From the NCBI GenBank assembly GCA_026168455.1, contig CM047426.1, forward strand, positions 26,037,058-26,101,057: a DNA stretch of 64,000 nucleotides. The letters run 5' to 3'. The notes beneath the pieces were generated by a model. The model did not search any database. It saw nothing but the letters and a program-made list of their open reading frames with translations, and was not told the DNA's origin. This DNA is from Theocolax elegans (Eukaryota > Arthropoda > Insecta > Hymenoptera > Cerocephalidae). Below, one piece after another: positions 46,666 to 60,063 of the stretch; within the stretch, counting starts at the first letter, position 1, and each line of letters begins with the position of its first letter. Made by a program: the position numbers and the translations under genes.

Positions 46666-48099
46666 ATATCCCATAAATATGAATACATTGCGTAAATGAG
46701 AAATAAAGTTTCTTTTGTTCCTTAAAATATAAATATAAAATTGTGCTCGTTTGTGTCAGGTCTCTGGATCATGGATGTAAATGTACCAAAATGAAAATGA
46801 TCGTGAAATATTTAAAAGTTTTACACGTGTGGAACAATTTGCATAAAAAAGTAAAAAGTAACAAAAAAAAAATAGTTAGCCTTAAAATAAAAGATCCCAG
46901 TATAGGGACATTGAAAATTAGGAGGCTATACTGGTAATGAATTAATTCAAATTATGATGATGATAATACTTGTGTTTCACCTTCCATTGTTAATTTACAA
47001 AGTTGAAAAATAATACTTCTAATTTTGTGATTCAAATTATATATAACACAATTAATCTATACATGTATTTATACGTATTTTTATACTAACTACTAGTGAA
47101 GTCGTTTCTTTCAATCTCTACAGCTTAAGAATCAGTTGAACTACTGAATTTACAACGGTATAAAATATCTCACTATTGTAGCCATTAACTATTTATTAAG
47201 AACTTACATTATTAAAATGAGAATGCCATACAATTACTAGGTACTAAAATTTAAAATTTTGATGCTCAAATTTTGTCAACGAAAATAGGTGTACCTACAT
47301 ATGTTACATTTGTAATATTTTCTTGTACGATTCGTATACAACATCTCTGTTAAGGATTTAAATAGTATTGTAATTTTCAGTTAGTATCGAAATATATAAA
47401 TATATTGATATTGTATAAAATGAATGAATATTACTTTTTTATGTAAAAACACTGCATGTTTAACAGTGGTACGAATAAGATTCACAACTGATATAACGTC
47501 ATACATAAGTAAAGTACTTAAATTAACTATTGTAGTTAAAAAATGTATTATTTTGTAATTCTATTATTTTAATTACTTAATTCTTGTTATTACAATTATT
47601 AATTAATTGTCCATTATATCAAAAATTACTGTTACATTTTCTTTAACGTATATTCAAACTAAACCAATATTTTTCAAGCATATCTATCTGTTTTGTATTT
47701 ATCATTACCGCACGGTAAATTCATGACAAGACATATCAGAATACCGAGATTAGTCTTGATATTTCGTATACAACTCGAAAATAAATGAACGACACGTCAA
47801 CTGAGTAAGTCACGAGAAAAATCTGTACGAAATAGAAATAAAACCCAAGTGATTAAATTTGCAAATAATTAATAAATTAATAAAAAAAAGAAGAAGAACC
47901 GTGCATATACTTGACAGTAAAACCTCAACTCGAAATAAAACAAGAAGGAACGTGCGCCGTGAAACTGTACAAGATGAGACCGGCGTACAGTATCATTACA
48001 TTAGAGCATCACTCACGAGTGTCGCATAGAGTCTGAAAATTTCAACGGTAAAAGCAGGTCAGCTCGTAAATATTTTCCGTTTATTTGTTGCTTTTTTTC
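46666..48099. other. AT-rich non-coding stretch
   Basis: AT-rich DNA turning more mixed from about 47930 (GAACGTGCGCCGTG, GAGACCGGCGTACAG). The 64-codon frame at 46743-46937 is Lys-rich by composition. No gene was seen. Confidence 0.5.
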
Positions 48100-48490
48100 T
48101 TTTCTACGCTAGCTCGCACAGATATAACGCGCGGAGACTTATAATTCACCAAGGCAGCAGCTCACTAAGCATAGTTTGGGATATTCCGGAGAGGGCAGCT
48201 GATGCTCACTCTCTCTCTCTCTCTCTCTCGGTGCAATTTTCAACCGGGCAGCGAACATCGTTCCGCGAAATACGCGCCGCTGCATTTTCGGGCGCGGATT
48301 TATCGCGAAGAACGCGTAACGAGGCCGAGGAGGGTCTACTCATTTAAGTCCTTGTTCAACGGCGGTAGTCTAAGTGGAACGAACCTCTCGCACAGTTCGC
48401 CGAGGTACATATTTGATAATTTTCGCAGCCAGTCTAATGAAAACTAATGTGGGAGGGTGAAGCTCCCCGATGCGGCTGAAAGAGTTTAAT
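48100..48490. promoter_or_regulatory. GC-richer island with a CT tract, candidate regulatory DNA
   Basis: The CT tract at 48207-48229 is embedded in a GC-rich block (ATAACGCGCGGAG, ACGCGCCGCTGCATTTTCGG, AACGAGGCCGAGGAGGG). CAGCTG E-box words sit just before the tract (GGCAGCTGATG). An 81-codon plus-strand frame at 48202-48447 crosses the tract and is not recognised. The tract-plus-island layout is the same as at 539-1030 and 29381-29950. Confidence 0.35.
48207..48229. repeat. (CT)n microsatellite
   Basis: A nearly pure CT run of about 23 bases. Confidence 0.9.
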
Positions 48491-51400
48491 GGAAAGATCT
48501 AGTGTACTTCAAGCCGGTTATCAATCAGCCACCTTTTTATGCGCCTCGACTAAATTTACTTATTTTTATATACTATAAAACTATTATTTTTTGTTTTACC
48601 TTGTTATATATCTGTACCTCAATTTATTTATTTTTACAAATTATTAACTATACACGGATACTTTTCATTCGAAAATAGGAAAATGTGCCGAAAAAACCAA
48701 TGTTTTATTTCTCTGAAATAAATTACATTTAAATTCGAAATGTACAAACAATCTTGCGTTAGGATGTGCGTAAATACGCTGAATTGTAATTAAACATAGA
48801 ATTCGAGTTAAATATTTACTTTCGTTCTAAATATTTAATTGAAACGTATTTGCATGAATTTTCCCATTAAACGTAAAGAAATTATGAATGAAATTCACGA
48901 GTGAATATTAATATTTGATATAAGTTTATCATATAATCAACGTTGAAGGAATAGTGATAATACGACATTGGGTACGTAAAAAAATACAAATAACGTGGTA
49001 AATTAATATTTCAAAGCGAGCTGAAAAAATTATTGAAGTTTAGTTCTTCATTTTGAATAACTAATGAGAGTTCGTATAGGATGGTTCAACGGCTGGGTCT
49101 ATAAATACATTTTAGTGCTCCCAAATAAATGATGCAATGCACAGGTTCGATAGGAATATCGGCTACAAGTGCAGCGTGTGAATCCACCAGTAGTATCGTT
49201 GCGTCCGTAAAGGAATTTTCGGAGAAATCCGTACTTTTCTCAAGAATTATTAATCAATCGCTCGTATATATGGATCTTGGTAATTCACGACGCTTTATTT
49301 AATGGGGGGTACAAACTTATTAATTAATTTGTACATTTCTAGCTTTACCTATATTTATTATCTGTCAGCATTGATAGTAAACCACTTTATATTTTGTATT
49401 ATAATATTATTATATTATTTTATTTTATATTTTATATATTATATTACTTTTTAATTTTCATTTTATTAAATGTATTAATTATTTTTGCATTAAATACATT
49501 AACAAGTTAAAAAATAAAACTTGTTTTATTACATTAATAACTGTCAAAACCTTAAAGAAAATATCGAACCAATTTATCTTAAAATTTTCAACGGAATGAC
49601 AAAAAGTGAGATTACACTAAAAATCATCGTACCGTAAAGTTCAGTATATAGTACCGATTATTTCAAATTATTTTAATATTTACATAAACTAACGTGAAAT
49701 AAAAAATTTCACCATATTGAGATAATAACGAAAGTTTAATTTTACTTAAAGTTAGCTACAGACGTGCAATTCTATTTTCAATAAAGTCTTACTCGATACG
49801 AATTGAGGAAGGTGAAAGTAGCCGTTAAAGAAATAGAGGACATCGCCTTGCAGTTTAGGAAGGTAAGTCTGTAAATTGCAAACGGGACACTATATCGGCA
49901 CCGGGAAGTAATAGACTCTTACCGCAGATTGATGTTTGCCATGGAGGATCGATCATCGGTAAAATTACTTCGTTCTCTGCGCTGCACTAGTTGGCTTTCT
50001 TTGCTCAGTGCGAAACTACGTCGAGAAACTTTTTATTATTATTATTATTAGTTACCTCCAGAAAATCGCGATTCTAATTGAAGGTCCACCAAGTATACCA
50101 AAGGAACTTTAGTGTGCACACGTACATTTTTTTTTATTTTTTCGCTTAATTTTCTCTCTCAAATGGATTCGCTATAAATCGTTTGGTATATTGCTGCTTT
50201 TGCCTCGATTTTCGAGTAACTGAAAATGTCATTTCTGTTCGAAATTCATAACAATTAAAACATTAATCACAGTTAAAATTTAAACGTCACTTTACATTTT
50301 ATGTTCTACTGCATTACATTGCATGTAAAATTAATTTAAAATTTATTTCAATTTTTTCAAACGTATATAAGTATTTGAATATATGTACACAAGGTAATTA
50401 ATTTACCAAATCGACTTCTTAAAATTGCTAATTCAATTATAATGCAACAAACAAATATTAATAAGAAATAATAATTTGAGAATTGATATAATGAATAGTA
50501 GAGATAAAATGAAAATAACAGTCAATAATACATCATTAAATAATTTGAATTTATGTGTGTAATATTAATTAATACCAACTATCTCATGAATAAATAATCA
50601 TAATAACCGCTTATTTTAACGATGCATTAAGAAAGTATTACATATTAAAGTGACAAATAACTCGATGTAAAATAACATTTCCATATTATGACATATCGAT
50701 CGTCACGTAAATAGACGCTATATGTAGATCCATAAATCAATATTAATAAATTCACATTTATAAAATGTATATAGACTGCGCGATAAAAGCATATACCGAA
50801 ACCAGAATTTCGAATGAGCAGACCGCTTGTTTAAAATTACATCCATAATAAATTCGCAAAAACTAAAACGAGAGAAAGGAAAGTCGGTCAAACTTATGCT
50901 GAATAGTCATCAAAATCTTATATCAGGAGATGCCCGCTGCTCATCCTCGGTAAAATGTTGAAAAAATTCGTGTTCTCTCGATACGAATCTAAAACGAAAA
51001 GTAAGATTGTGACGATTGACAAGACGAGGAAGACAATATCAGAATGCTCGTAAAGATGTTATCTCTTAATAATACCAAGAGATCAAATAAACTCGAGACC
51101 GGATACCTCATATACGCCTCTTTGTAAAATTACTGATTAGAGTGTGATTAATTCAAACTACGAGTAATTGAAAACTATATATTACCCAGAGATATATAGT
51201 AACTATTAAATTCCAGTTTACTGTGTGTTAAGTGTATCGCTTCTATTGCGTGTTGATTATACCGTGTCAGTTGTATGTCATTTTCTATATTAGTTAAAAA
51301 AAGTTATTTTGATACATTTTTTTCTATTAAATTAATTGTTTTGTACATCAATATTTTTTTACTAAACTACTTCAAGTGCATAATTCTTCTACAAACATGT

Positions 51401-52079
51401 AATCGTTTAGTTTTGCTCAATATGAAAAGCTTTTTTCGATAATAATTCAAATGCAAACTACGAATTTACAGCTAAAATGTGAAATTTGTAAAATAAAAAA
51501 AAACTGTATTTCAACGAAAATTTTATAAATGTTATTTTATATAGCCAAGTCACAAAATGCAGCACAAATTTTGTTAATCAGTTTTGTATACGTTGGAATC
51601 AATGTTAGTTATAGTAAATTTAATTAGATAACTTTAATTGATATATTTATAATGTAAATCTGTTTAATTTTATCTAATGAAAGTATAATATATTAATTTA
51701 ATATTAATAATTAGTCGCTATTTATTTAAAACCTATACTCTATGTTAACCGTTACAACAATAATAACGTCATAATCGATACAACGAATTATTATTCTGAT
51801 TGCAAATAAAAAATTAATTTACTTTGAATGTATATATGACTTACGATGAAATTTTTGAAAAAAGTGGTTTAATACTTAGAGTTCATTTGTTTGAAGTGAT
51901 ATGAAAAATACAATACATATTTTCAATTTAGTCGTACGAAATCAAACAATGATTTGGCTTTTCCAATATTAATGAATATTCAATGTTTTATTAATAAAGG
52001 TGCGCGCCCAAAATGACAAATATAAAGTATAAAAATAAAATATTCGAAGCGTAAATTCGAGGAAGAATAATAATGATTA
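48491..52079. other. Long AT-rich stretch
   Basis: AT-rich with an extreme low-complexity TATTATAT segment at about 49385-49450 and a TTA/ATT triplet run at 50032-50050. Mixed patches lie at about 49140-49220 and 49780-50010 (GGCACCGGGAAG, GTTCTCTGCGCTGCAC). No gene, hairpin or transposon ends were noticed. Confidence 0.5.
50032..50050. repeat. (TTA)n microsatellite
   Basis: Six consecutive TTA/ATT triplets. Confidence 0.8.
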
Positions 52080-52600
52080 TGTATACATATCGTCGCAGAT
52101 GATTCTGTAAAATTATACAGCGTTTAACGGCGGTGCTTTACGGTTGGAATAAAGTAATAAAAACAATAAAGATATCCGAAGAGTCGATCTTGAATGTACG
52201 TTATAGGTATACATCACCGAAAGAAAAGCTGATTACCCTCAGTGTGACGTTAATCCGAGTCATCGGTTTTCCTATACCTACCGCGTGTACAACGGGTACA
52301 GCCTCAGTACGAAAGTTAACGAGGTTGCCGTGAAACATGCGAGCTCCGGCCCCTCATGCATATTTAAATTGGCTGCTCATGGAAATTCGCGGCTACTACC
52401 ATTTCCAACTGATGGCAGCAAAAAAAAAAGACTGGTGAATAAAAGAGGAAAGTCGAAAAGTTGGATTCACCGTTGCTCTGCGGCTTGTTTCGCGTTCGGC
52501 ACGTTAACGGAAACAGAAATTGGCACAACTAGTGATTGCACGTAAAGTTTGATTAAAAGACTCAAATTTACTTTGTCAAGGACAGAAAAACACTCGATCG
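52080..52600. promoter_or_regulatory. GC-richer island, candidate regulatory DNA
   Basis: Mixed sequence, strongest at 52245-52535 (CGCGTGTACAACGGG, CGAGCTCCGGCCCCTC, GCGGCTTGTTTCGCGTTCGG). It includes CATGCATATTTAAAT, which resembles POU/octamer-type AT-rich sites. Two overlapping plus-strand frames (66 and 86 codons) are unrecognised; the second is split by an A-rich run. Regulatory DNA is the likelier reading. Confidence 0.3.
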
Positions 52601-52640
52601 ACCTATCGGAACTTTTCAAACCTTACTTTGAATAATTTAA

Positions 52641-53351
52641 GGGGACAACCTTGAGTTAAAATTAAGAAAACATAGTCTATTTTTAGTAATTAATAATTTA
52701 TTATATAACAAGTTAAAATCGTTTCAGATTCTTTTAAACAAATTGTATTATTATTAACTTTTCATCAAAAATTTTTTAATTTATTTATTTGCTGGATATA
52801 ATTATGTTAATTAATTAATGACTCTCCGTACTATGATTTTTTACCACAATGGAGGATACCGCAGGAGATATCTCAGAAACTTTTTCGTTGAATAGGCTGA
52901 AATTTTAACAGTAGTTATTAAACACCATTACGATCCACTTGAACGAAGCAAAGTTACTAAAAGCACTCGAAATCTTTATTTAAAAAATTATTTATCTGAT
53001 TTTTACACAATTTTCCAATTTTTGCAATAATTTTGTAAATTAATTTTTTTAAATGCAAAAATTTTAAATTCTGTAGTGAATTAGAATGATGTCTAATAGT
53101 TACTGTTAAAATATCAGCCTATTCGATGAAGTGGTTTCTGAGACATCCTAAGGTAAGTGCATTATGGTAAAAAATCATAGTACGGAGAAGGACAAATTGA
53201 TTGACATTGTTATGTAGCAATTAAATTAACTAAAATTTTTTGATAAAAGTTAATAATAATACAATTTGTTTTGAACTAATTGTTGTATAATAAATCATTA
53301 ATCATTAAAAATAAACTATTATATTCTTTTATTTTAACCCAGGCTTACGCT
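52641..53351. mobile_element. Foldback element, about 710 bp, TTAA-type left end
   Basis: The left end is TTAA then GGGGACAACCTTGAG. The right end is the degenerate complement (ACCCAGGCTTACGC, then TTATAA). Long imperfect arms pair throughout, for example AATTGTATTATTATTAACTT with AAGTTAATAATAATACAATT, and CCGTACTATGATTTTTTACC with GGTAAAAAATCATAGTACGG. The central spacer is near 52975-53030. Mismatches and indels are frequent, so it is older than the palindromes at 30826 and 39639. No frame is present. Confidence 0.85.
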
Positions 53352-53740
53352 TATAACGTATAACGTTTCCTACCCAGTTAAATAATAATAAAAATGTGAT
53401 AACATAACAATATAATAATATTTGCTCGGTATAATATTCTAAAACTAAAATTTAAAATTATTCATTGATTATAGTAAGCATGAAATTAACCCGCGTGAAC
53501 CAATCCTCGGTAAATTTACGTGAATAAACTAATTTGGTCCATTAATATTATTGTATAAAGAAGAAAAGTATAGTCTACGCGAGGAAACAATTATTCCGAA
53601 CGTATACACAAAAGCTTTCGTAAATAATTAACATCAATGTAGGGCTTCTTTCTTCTTTTGTCGTGTAGGCACTAGCGAATAACTCACCGACGTTAATTAA
53701 TTGCTTTAGCTAACAGTAAACGAAGTCAATTACCTGCAAG
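53352..53740. other. AT-rich non-coding stretch
   Basis: AT-rich sequence with no recognised feature. Confidence 0.5.
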
Positions 53741-54080
53741 CGCTAGCTGTGTATTTTAATGTGATTTCATATACGTACACGGGGCCGAGCGAAGCTCAAT
53801 GCCAAAGGATTACCGCTTGCAGACGAGTATACGAAACGGACAAATCCGCAGTATATACTGGCCAATGGGCAAGCTGCTCACTACCTCGTGACTCGATGCA
53901 TATTCGTTGTATCCACAGGATCTTTCATTCTTTTATTTTTATGTATACTTTTTTTACCTCCGACTCCTCCCTACTTCTGGCTCGCTCTCTTCTGTATTTT
54001 GTATACACCGAATGCAGCGGACAAATTTTCAAACAATCTTTATTTTCTATCAACAACGTAATCAAGCCTGTTTGGTTCTA
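53741..54080. promoter_or_regulatory. GC-richer island, candidate regulatory DNA
   Basis: Mixed block with CAAGCGCTAGCTGTG, ACGGGGCCGAGCGAAGC and an AAGGATTACC string that contains a TAATCC (Bicoid/Otd-type) site on the complement. A 110-codon frame at 53749-54081 is unrecognised and becomes hydrophobic only where it enters a T-rich stretch. Not called as a gene. Confidence 0.3.
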
Positions 54081-57000
54081 ACTAACGTTGCGCGTGATTA
54101 AAAGTACGGATTATATCTTTGGACAATCGCTTTGGGAATAATCCGAGGCATTTTTGCAAAAATGTTATCGAAATCGGATAATTACGTATAACAGGCATTT
54201 TGTTGGATTCACTGGATGAAGATGATTTTTTCAGTTTCATATTCTTGATGAAAAGTCGATCTTCAATTTGTTTTTTAAAAGTACATAATATATTTTTAAC
54301 TAAATTATTTAATATTTAACATTAATGCGTTATTTAAATAATTTCGAAAAATGTTAATAAAACCATAACAAAAGTAATAGTTAGTGATAAAAGTAAGGTA
54401 GTAAAAGAGCGTCTCCTTTTATAACGGGGAGGATGAAAACTTTTTTCTTTCTGGCTTTTCATTTAAAACCATCGGTGTGACCTAAATAGACGATTAACCG
54501 CGTTAATACACGATATGCACTTTACTTCTTGGGTACAGATTAAAAAGCACTTTTTCGTGAAACGATAACATTCGCAATTCTTGCAGGTTATAACCAACAA
54601 TGTTACGAGTGATGCAAAACTTTGCATTAAGTTTTTCGATTAAAACGAAAATACACCGTTACGTAGATATTAAAGGTATACAAAACATTCTTTCTCGCTT
54701 TATAATACTTTTCAATCTGGCATTAATCATTCTGCTTTACATTATATTTTAATCCCGGAATATTTTTACTAATGTTAAAGGCTTCGCTTTTATTTTCAAC
54801 TCCAATGAAAAATATAAATAGAACTCTATTTTTGTTGCGGTTGATGAGTTGCAACGTCTGGATCTGAAATTTTTACACCGTTCTGTCACAATTAATTTCG
54901 TTGAAAATAACGCCTGTTTCGCTGCTCCCAGCAATTCTTTCAACGGAAAAATGCTTTCTTCGATATCTGTAATATACGAGAAAAGTATTTTCTTTTTTCT
55001 TTTTTTCGTATGATATAATGCAGGAGCAAGTCTCTTTACATTTATAATTACACTCATAAATTGATGATTTGACTTTATTATATATTTATAACTTGTCACA
55101 TATATATTTAATGAATGATTAAAAAATTGTTATACATTGAAAATTTATAAATTCATGTGCATATATTATTATATGTTTTATCATTCTCAGCATGCTACAT
55201 TAACGTATTAAATGCAATATATCTTCGATAAATATAAAACTAAGCGAAATTTTAAATACGGTTGCCTTCACAATAGGTGCAATATTTGTGGATGCGTATA
55301 TAAAGCACTTTTGATCGTCATCGATCTTTTAAAAACATTATTTCCGCTAAAGGATAGATAGAGTAATACAGCCAATAGGGCAATAGGTTGTCAATTTTAT
55401 ACGAATGGATTGCCAATTTCCTAGATATGAATGTCATTTTGAATAATTTCTATAGTGTGTTACGTTACGTTATAAGATGAATATTATTTACTTAAATATC
55501 ATTTTACTTCCTCATAGAGGAAGCCTTGTAATAGTAAAATTTTTCGACTCGCTAGATACATGTCATAAGTATGTTTTAATATGTCAGGAGTCGAAATCAC
55601 ATGTTCTTAGAAGTTGTGTGTGTATGTGTGCGTATACCGCTGTATTTTCGAAACTACGCGGTCAATATTGCTTAGCTTGCGTATGTAATTCCGAATTCCG
55701 GAAAAGACTTTCGATATTTATTTCCCAAATAGTTTTTGTTTCAGGAACAATATTCAATTTTTGCAAATTGTATTTTTCAAAAATTTTTATAATATTATTG
55801 ATTTTTCTTAATTGAACCAAATGTACTTCAAAGAGCATACAAAATCAATCTGCTCAATTTTGAATTAACAAATTATCTCTATTAGTTTTTTTGTTATTTA
55901 AAATTTTTTTTTTTAAATATTTTATATTTTATAGAAATTAGTCATTCAAATGTGTTGAAAAAATTTATGATGAAAGAACCATCGAATGATAAATTGTAAA
56001 TTTTTCAAGAAATTATATAGTTTTATTTTGATTAATAAAATTAGAACGTGAAAAAATTGGGAGTTTATGTCGAACGCTTTCAGGAATAAATAGCATTTTT
56101 TAATCCACTTGAAATTTTGAGAAAAATCTAAAATTTTCTATGCCAGTTATTGATGAAAATTTTTATTTGATTATACACAATTTTCTTATAATGAAGAAAA
56201 ATTCTTAACATATTTGAAATAGAAGATTATGAACAAGATCAATTGAGATTTGACAAAATGTCCTTTATTTTTCTCTTCTAATAATTTTTTTTATTATACA
56301 TTTATCATATAGATGTGTACTGTTTTTTAATAAGTACACAAATACATTAATTTTTTTACCTAGCTGTATAAGTTTCAATCATAAAAGAATAATAATTTTA
56401 GAAATATTATAACATTTTGTTTTAAATAATTAAATAATACTATATTGGAGTAATATATTACATATAGGATCGACATGTTAATTTTAGGAAGCTTTACATG
56501 CCAATTAATTGGCAGCGGTTTTTTATGTGTAATAAATTTATGACTAACTTAACCTATACACTATTCTCTCTTTTTCTCAACCATTCTATTTCAAGTACAA
56601 GCACTTAACTGTTTAATTATTTATACATAATGTTTTACTATGTGTACACGTAATATTATCTCTCACATAATAAACGGTGATAGCGTTAAATCCATAAAAC
56701 TCGTATAATTTACGAGATACTTGTTATATACTTGTTGAAATGTGCCGGTTTTATATAAAAAGTTTAAATTCGTAAAATATTCGTTTTAAAATTATAAAAC
56801 ATTTTTGAACTATTGTATAATTCATTATCGGAATAGTTTTTTAAAGGTGAACAGGTAATAAAAAGCGTTCGATTTATGATTTTCAATATTCCGTTAAAAA
56901 TGTTAAAGATATATTTACTTCTGATAGTAAATAATTTAAAATCTATAAGTATTCAGAGATTTTAATACATGTTAAATATTTTTTTTTAATTTGTATTATT

Positions 57001-57823
57001 ATTTAGTATTATTGTAACGATCGCGGCGTGCTTCAAATGAAAAACTTAGCTTTTCATGATTAAATAAATTGTTTACTACCTTAAAATGATATTACGTGTA
57101 ATCACTTTAACAAATTTATTATCATCTCTCGCAATAAAAATAAAAGTTAAATTTATTTAGAGTTGTTATCCTTTAAATTGTTAATTGATTCTTGCAGATT
57201 GTATTTTTACTTTACCTCAACGATTCCTTAACATTGTCGTTGACGAAACAAAATAATTCCACTAGAGTGATCGATTTGAATATAAGAGAGTATATTTCTT
57301 TATTATTATATTTATTGTACAAATTACTGAAATAAATCTACATTTCACTCGAATGCGCTCGCTCAAGAATTCACTCACATTGTGTGCAATTGTTACTTCG
57401 GAAAGTGCGGTATCTTTGTTTGAAAGTTTAAGTTTTTGGACGTTTAATGCAACGTTGAACGCACCAAATGGATTGTTCAAATTGATGAACTAGTAAATTG
57501 ATGATCATTCGTGAGTTGAATGCCGTGAATTTAACTCGACGTATAGTGTTTCAAGTTGAATTAATGCAACTAGTAATTAATAGCTTGGTGACGACAACGC
57601 TGTGATGAACTTCATCAAAATTGATTCTGCTGGTAGCAATCTATGTAATGCATTATATCTTTGGGTTTCCTCAAATATAATAACAATTGTACGTAAACCT
57701 GTACAGAAACAATATTTAAATCATGCATCTATTATTTGTTATTTTTGGTAAAAACTTTATAACCATGCATATACGTGTTAACACTTTATATTATAAGTGA
57801 GTTTAACTAATCTTTAATTTTAA
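54081..57823. other. Long AT-rich stretch
   Basis: AT-rich with no hairpins or transposon ends that I could see. Frames of 112-116 codons (54749-55099 minus, 55477-55815 plus) have no recognisable domains; the plus-strand one is hydrophobic from T-rich DNA. The minus-strand one is the least biased frame of the window but is still unsupported. Confidence 0.5.
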
Positions 57824-57903
57824 ACGAAATATTGAAATGAAATATGTGAAAACTCATAAAAACTGTAAGATATCATGGACTTATTCGCGCGTATAAGTGT
57901 TTT

Positions 57904-58740
57904 TAAGTATAACAGTTACACAGAGTAACCTTATATTTTCATCAATGGAAAATATATGTGACGTATCAAAATACATCAATAGATATTTATTTGTAAATAA
58001 AATCTATAGATCGTGAATATAAAGTTCTCCCAGAAATTTACTTATTATTCAATAATTTGGTCTCCGTTCACTAAAATTTTAATTAATAAGCATTTAAAGT
58101 AAGTAAACCAAAATCCAACCTTTTAATCATGTTACACTGAATCTGCAATGTCGCGTCGTCACTACAATGATTCTTACATGATTTTATTAAATGAAATAAT
58201 TGTTTTAGTATGCATCAAGTCAATTATAATTTGCAAAACCACGGATGGCTAATGATAGATACTTTTCAACTAATTTTGTTTTTTTTTCATCATTAAATCG
58301 AATAAAAAGTTCTTGAAGACTTTTACCCACACGTACTACTTCAATCTATTCTGTTGGTTCATTTAAGCTTATTTTACCGTCCTTCACTTAGATTTAAATG
58401 ATGTTTTTATTTTGAGGTTGTAAGTTAGTTTTTATGTTGTTTTACTTTTTTCTCCTCTCGCAAAGAACTCAATTTTTGACCAATTTAGTTAAAAATAATA
58501 TAGAACAATTTCCCCGCAATGAAGGAAATTGGTTATCCTATTTCTATATATGTACATTGATTAAATATTTAAATTATGACGTTATTTACATTTGCACAAA
58601 ATAAACTATTATGTATTATCGTGAGATTTATGATTCTTACGTAAAACAAAACGTTCATCTCAAAATTACAAAAGTTTCTCCTATTTTGTACTTCATGATC
58701 AGAACAATATTTTTAGAGATAAAAATAAAGTTGCTGATAA
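57904..58740 (+). repeat. Dispersed repeat copy within unit A
   Basis: Shares ordered landmarks with 7284-7790: ACCTTATATTTTCATCAATG, AATTTTTGACCAATTTAGTT, GTTCATCTCAAAATTACAAA and CAGAACAATATTTTTAGAGA. It is repeated in unit B at about 60064-60900. No frame is present. Confidence 0.55.
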
Positions 58741-59182
58741 CAATACGCTAAAGACTTCGGTTTTATATACGAAACAGTGCGATGCACATGCGCGCGCCCT
58801 CCCGCACATCGAAATTACATAGATCGACATGAACAACGAATTGCGCGTTAACTAATGCAAACGACGATACTGACACTACATGCACACATAGCTCAACAAC
58901 CTAGCAACGGTCTAGTCGTTTATGCCAAAGGCAAAGCTTTTTCTTTGTGCGATGCATGCATATTGTGAATGTTTATTTTAACTTGGAGAATTTTTAAACT
59001 TTAGATACATAAGTTGGGTGCGTATTCGCGTGTTAATTTAATGGTATATTTCAAGTGTAATGTATAGTGTTAAATCATGGTGAATATAATTATGTAAATG
59101 CAGCCCGTATCAGACAATAAATCGTTCCATGGGAAATTTTGTATTAAATATTACAAAACCTTTTATATAAATGATAATAGTT

Positions 59183-59334
59183 TCTAGTAAATAAATCACG
59201 GACTGATAAATTGAGAAACATGACTATACATTTACGAGAGTAAATATTACAAGAATTATAGTAAATTTTATTATAATAACTATAATCATTTTCCTAGTTT
59301 GTCAGTCTGTGACTTGATTACTAGACACAATTAG
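59183..59334. mobile_element. Small MITE in unit A
   Basis: CTAGTAAATAAATCACGGAC on the left is mirrored imperfectly by GTCTGTGACTTGATTACTAG on the right, and the repeats extend inward (TGATAAATTGAG versus CTAGTTTGTCA). The interior is AT-rich. Relatives lie at about 61300-61442 in unit B, with a deleted left end, and about 62952-63097 in unit C. Confidence 0.6.
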
Positions 59335-60063
59335 AATTTTTAATCTAAACTTTTTCTCAGTGTAGAGAGTTTAAATGTACCTATACATAAGCTTCCGAAA
59401 GAGCATTGTTAATGTAGGTAATAAAGGTATATAAAATGCGTTGCCATGTGCATCTTGTTGTTGCAATTTGAACAACTGACTGCTCTCCGAGTATAAATTT
59501 CTTATATTAAGGGGGTACCACAGTCAAGTTTTATCCTCCCTACCTTACCAGCCTCAAAAGTCACAGAAAATTAGTTATAATTAAATAAAGACGTTAATCT
59601 ACGCTAATTGAGGAGAACAGTCTCCTTCCTTTATTAATAATCTATACCTCAGTTCAAATTTGCACCAAAATATCGATTAGTTTTTTTAGAAATCCCTTAC
59701 CAAAATGTATGATAATTTTATCGAATTTGAGGTCATACGCTCGTCTAGTTAAAAGTCATGTCAACAGTTTTTGGCAAGAGTTTTCTCGAAAACTATAGTC
59801 AATATTTTGCTTCAACTTTTAAATACAGATAGATTTTTCATATAGGAAGGGGACTGTTCCCCTAGATTTACGTAAATTAAGGGTAGAGTATGGTCGAAAA
59901 ATAAAAAAAAATCAATTTATTTTTATTTTATAAACAAGTTCTAAATGTTACGTAGCATTTGTGTAAATAATGTTTAATATTATACGAAATATTGAAATGA
60001 AATATGTGAAAACTCATAAAAACTGTAAGATATCATGGACTTATTCGCGCGTATAAGTGTTTT

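Larger units (their letters stand above)
57824..59983 (+). repeat. Tandem array, unit A (2160 bp)
   Basis: Starts at ACGAAATATTGAAATGAAAT and is followed directly at 59984 by unit B, which starts with the same words. Contents: a dispersed repeat relative (about 57904-58740), a GC-richer patch (58780-58940, GCACATGCGCGCGCCCTCCC), a small MITE (59183-59334), the left end of a TTAA/GGGGG element (59511) and the left 103 bases of a TTAA/GGGTAGAG element (59881). The junction to unit B lies inside that last element. Confidence 0.9.

Noticed and set aside
54749..55099. Minus-strand frame of 116 codons
   Set aside because: Less biased than most, but no motif, signal peptide or splice context could be supported. 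Left unannotated.
55477..55815. Plus-strand frame of 112 codons with hydrophobic ends
   Set aside because: The hydrophobic parts come from T-rich DNA. No recognised family and no transcript evidence.
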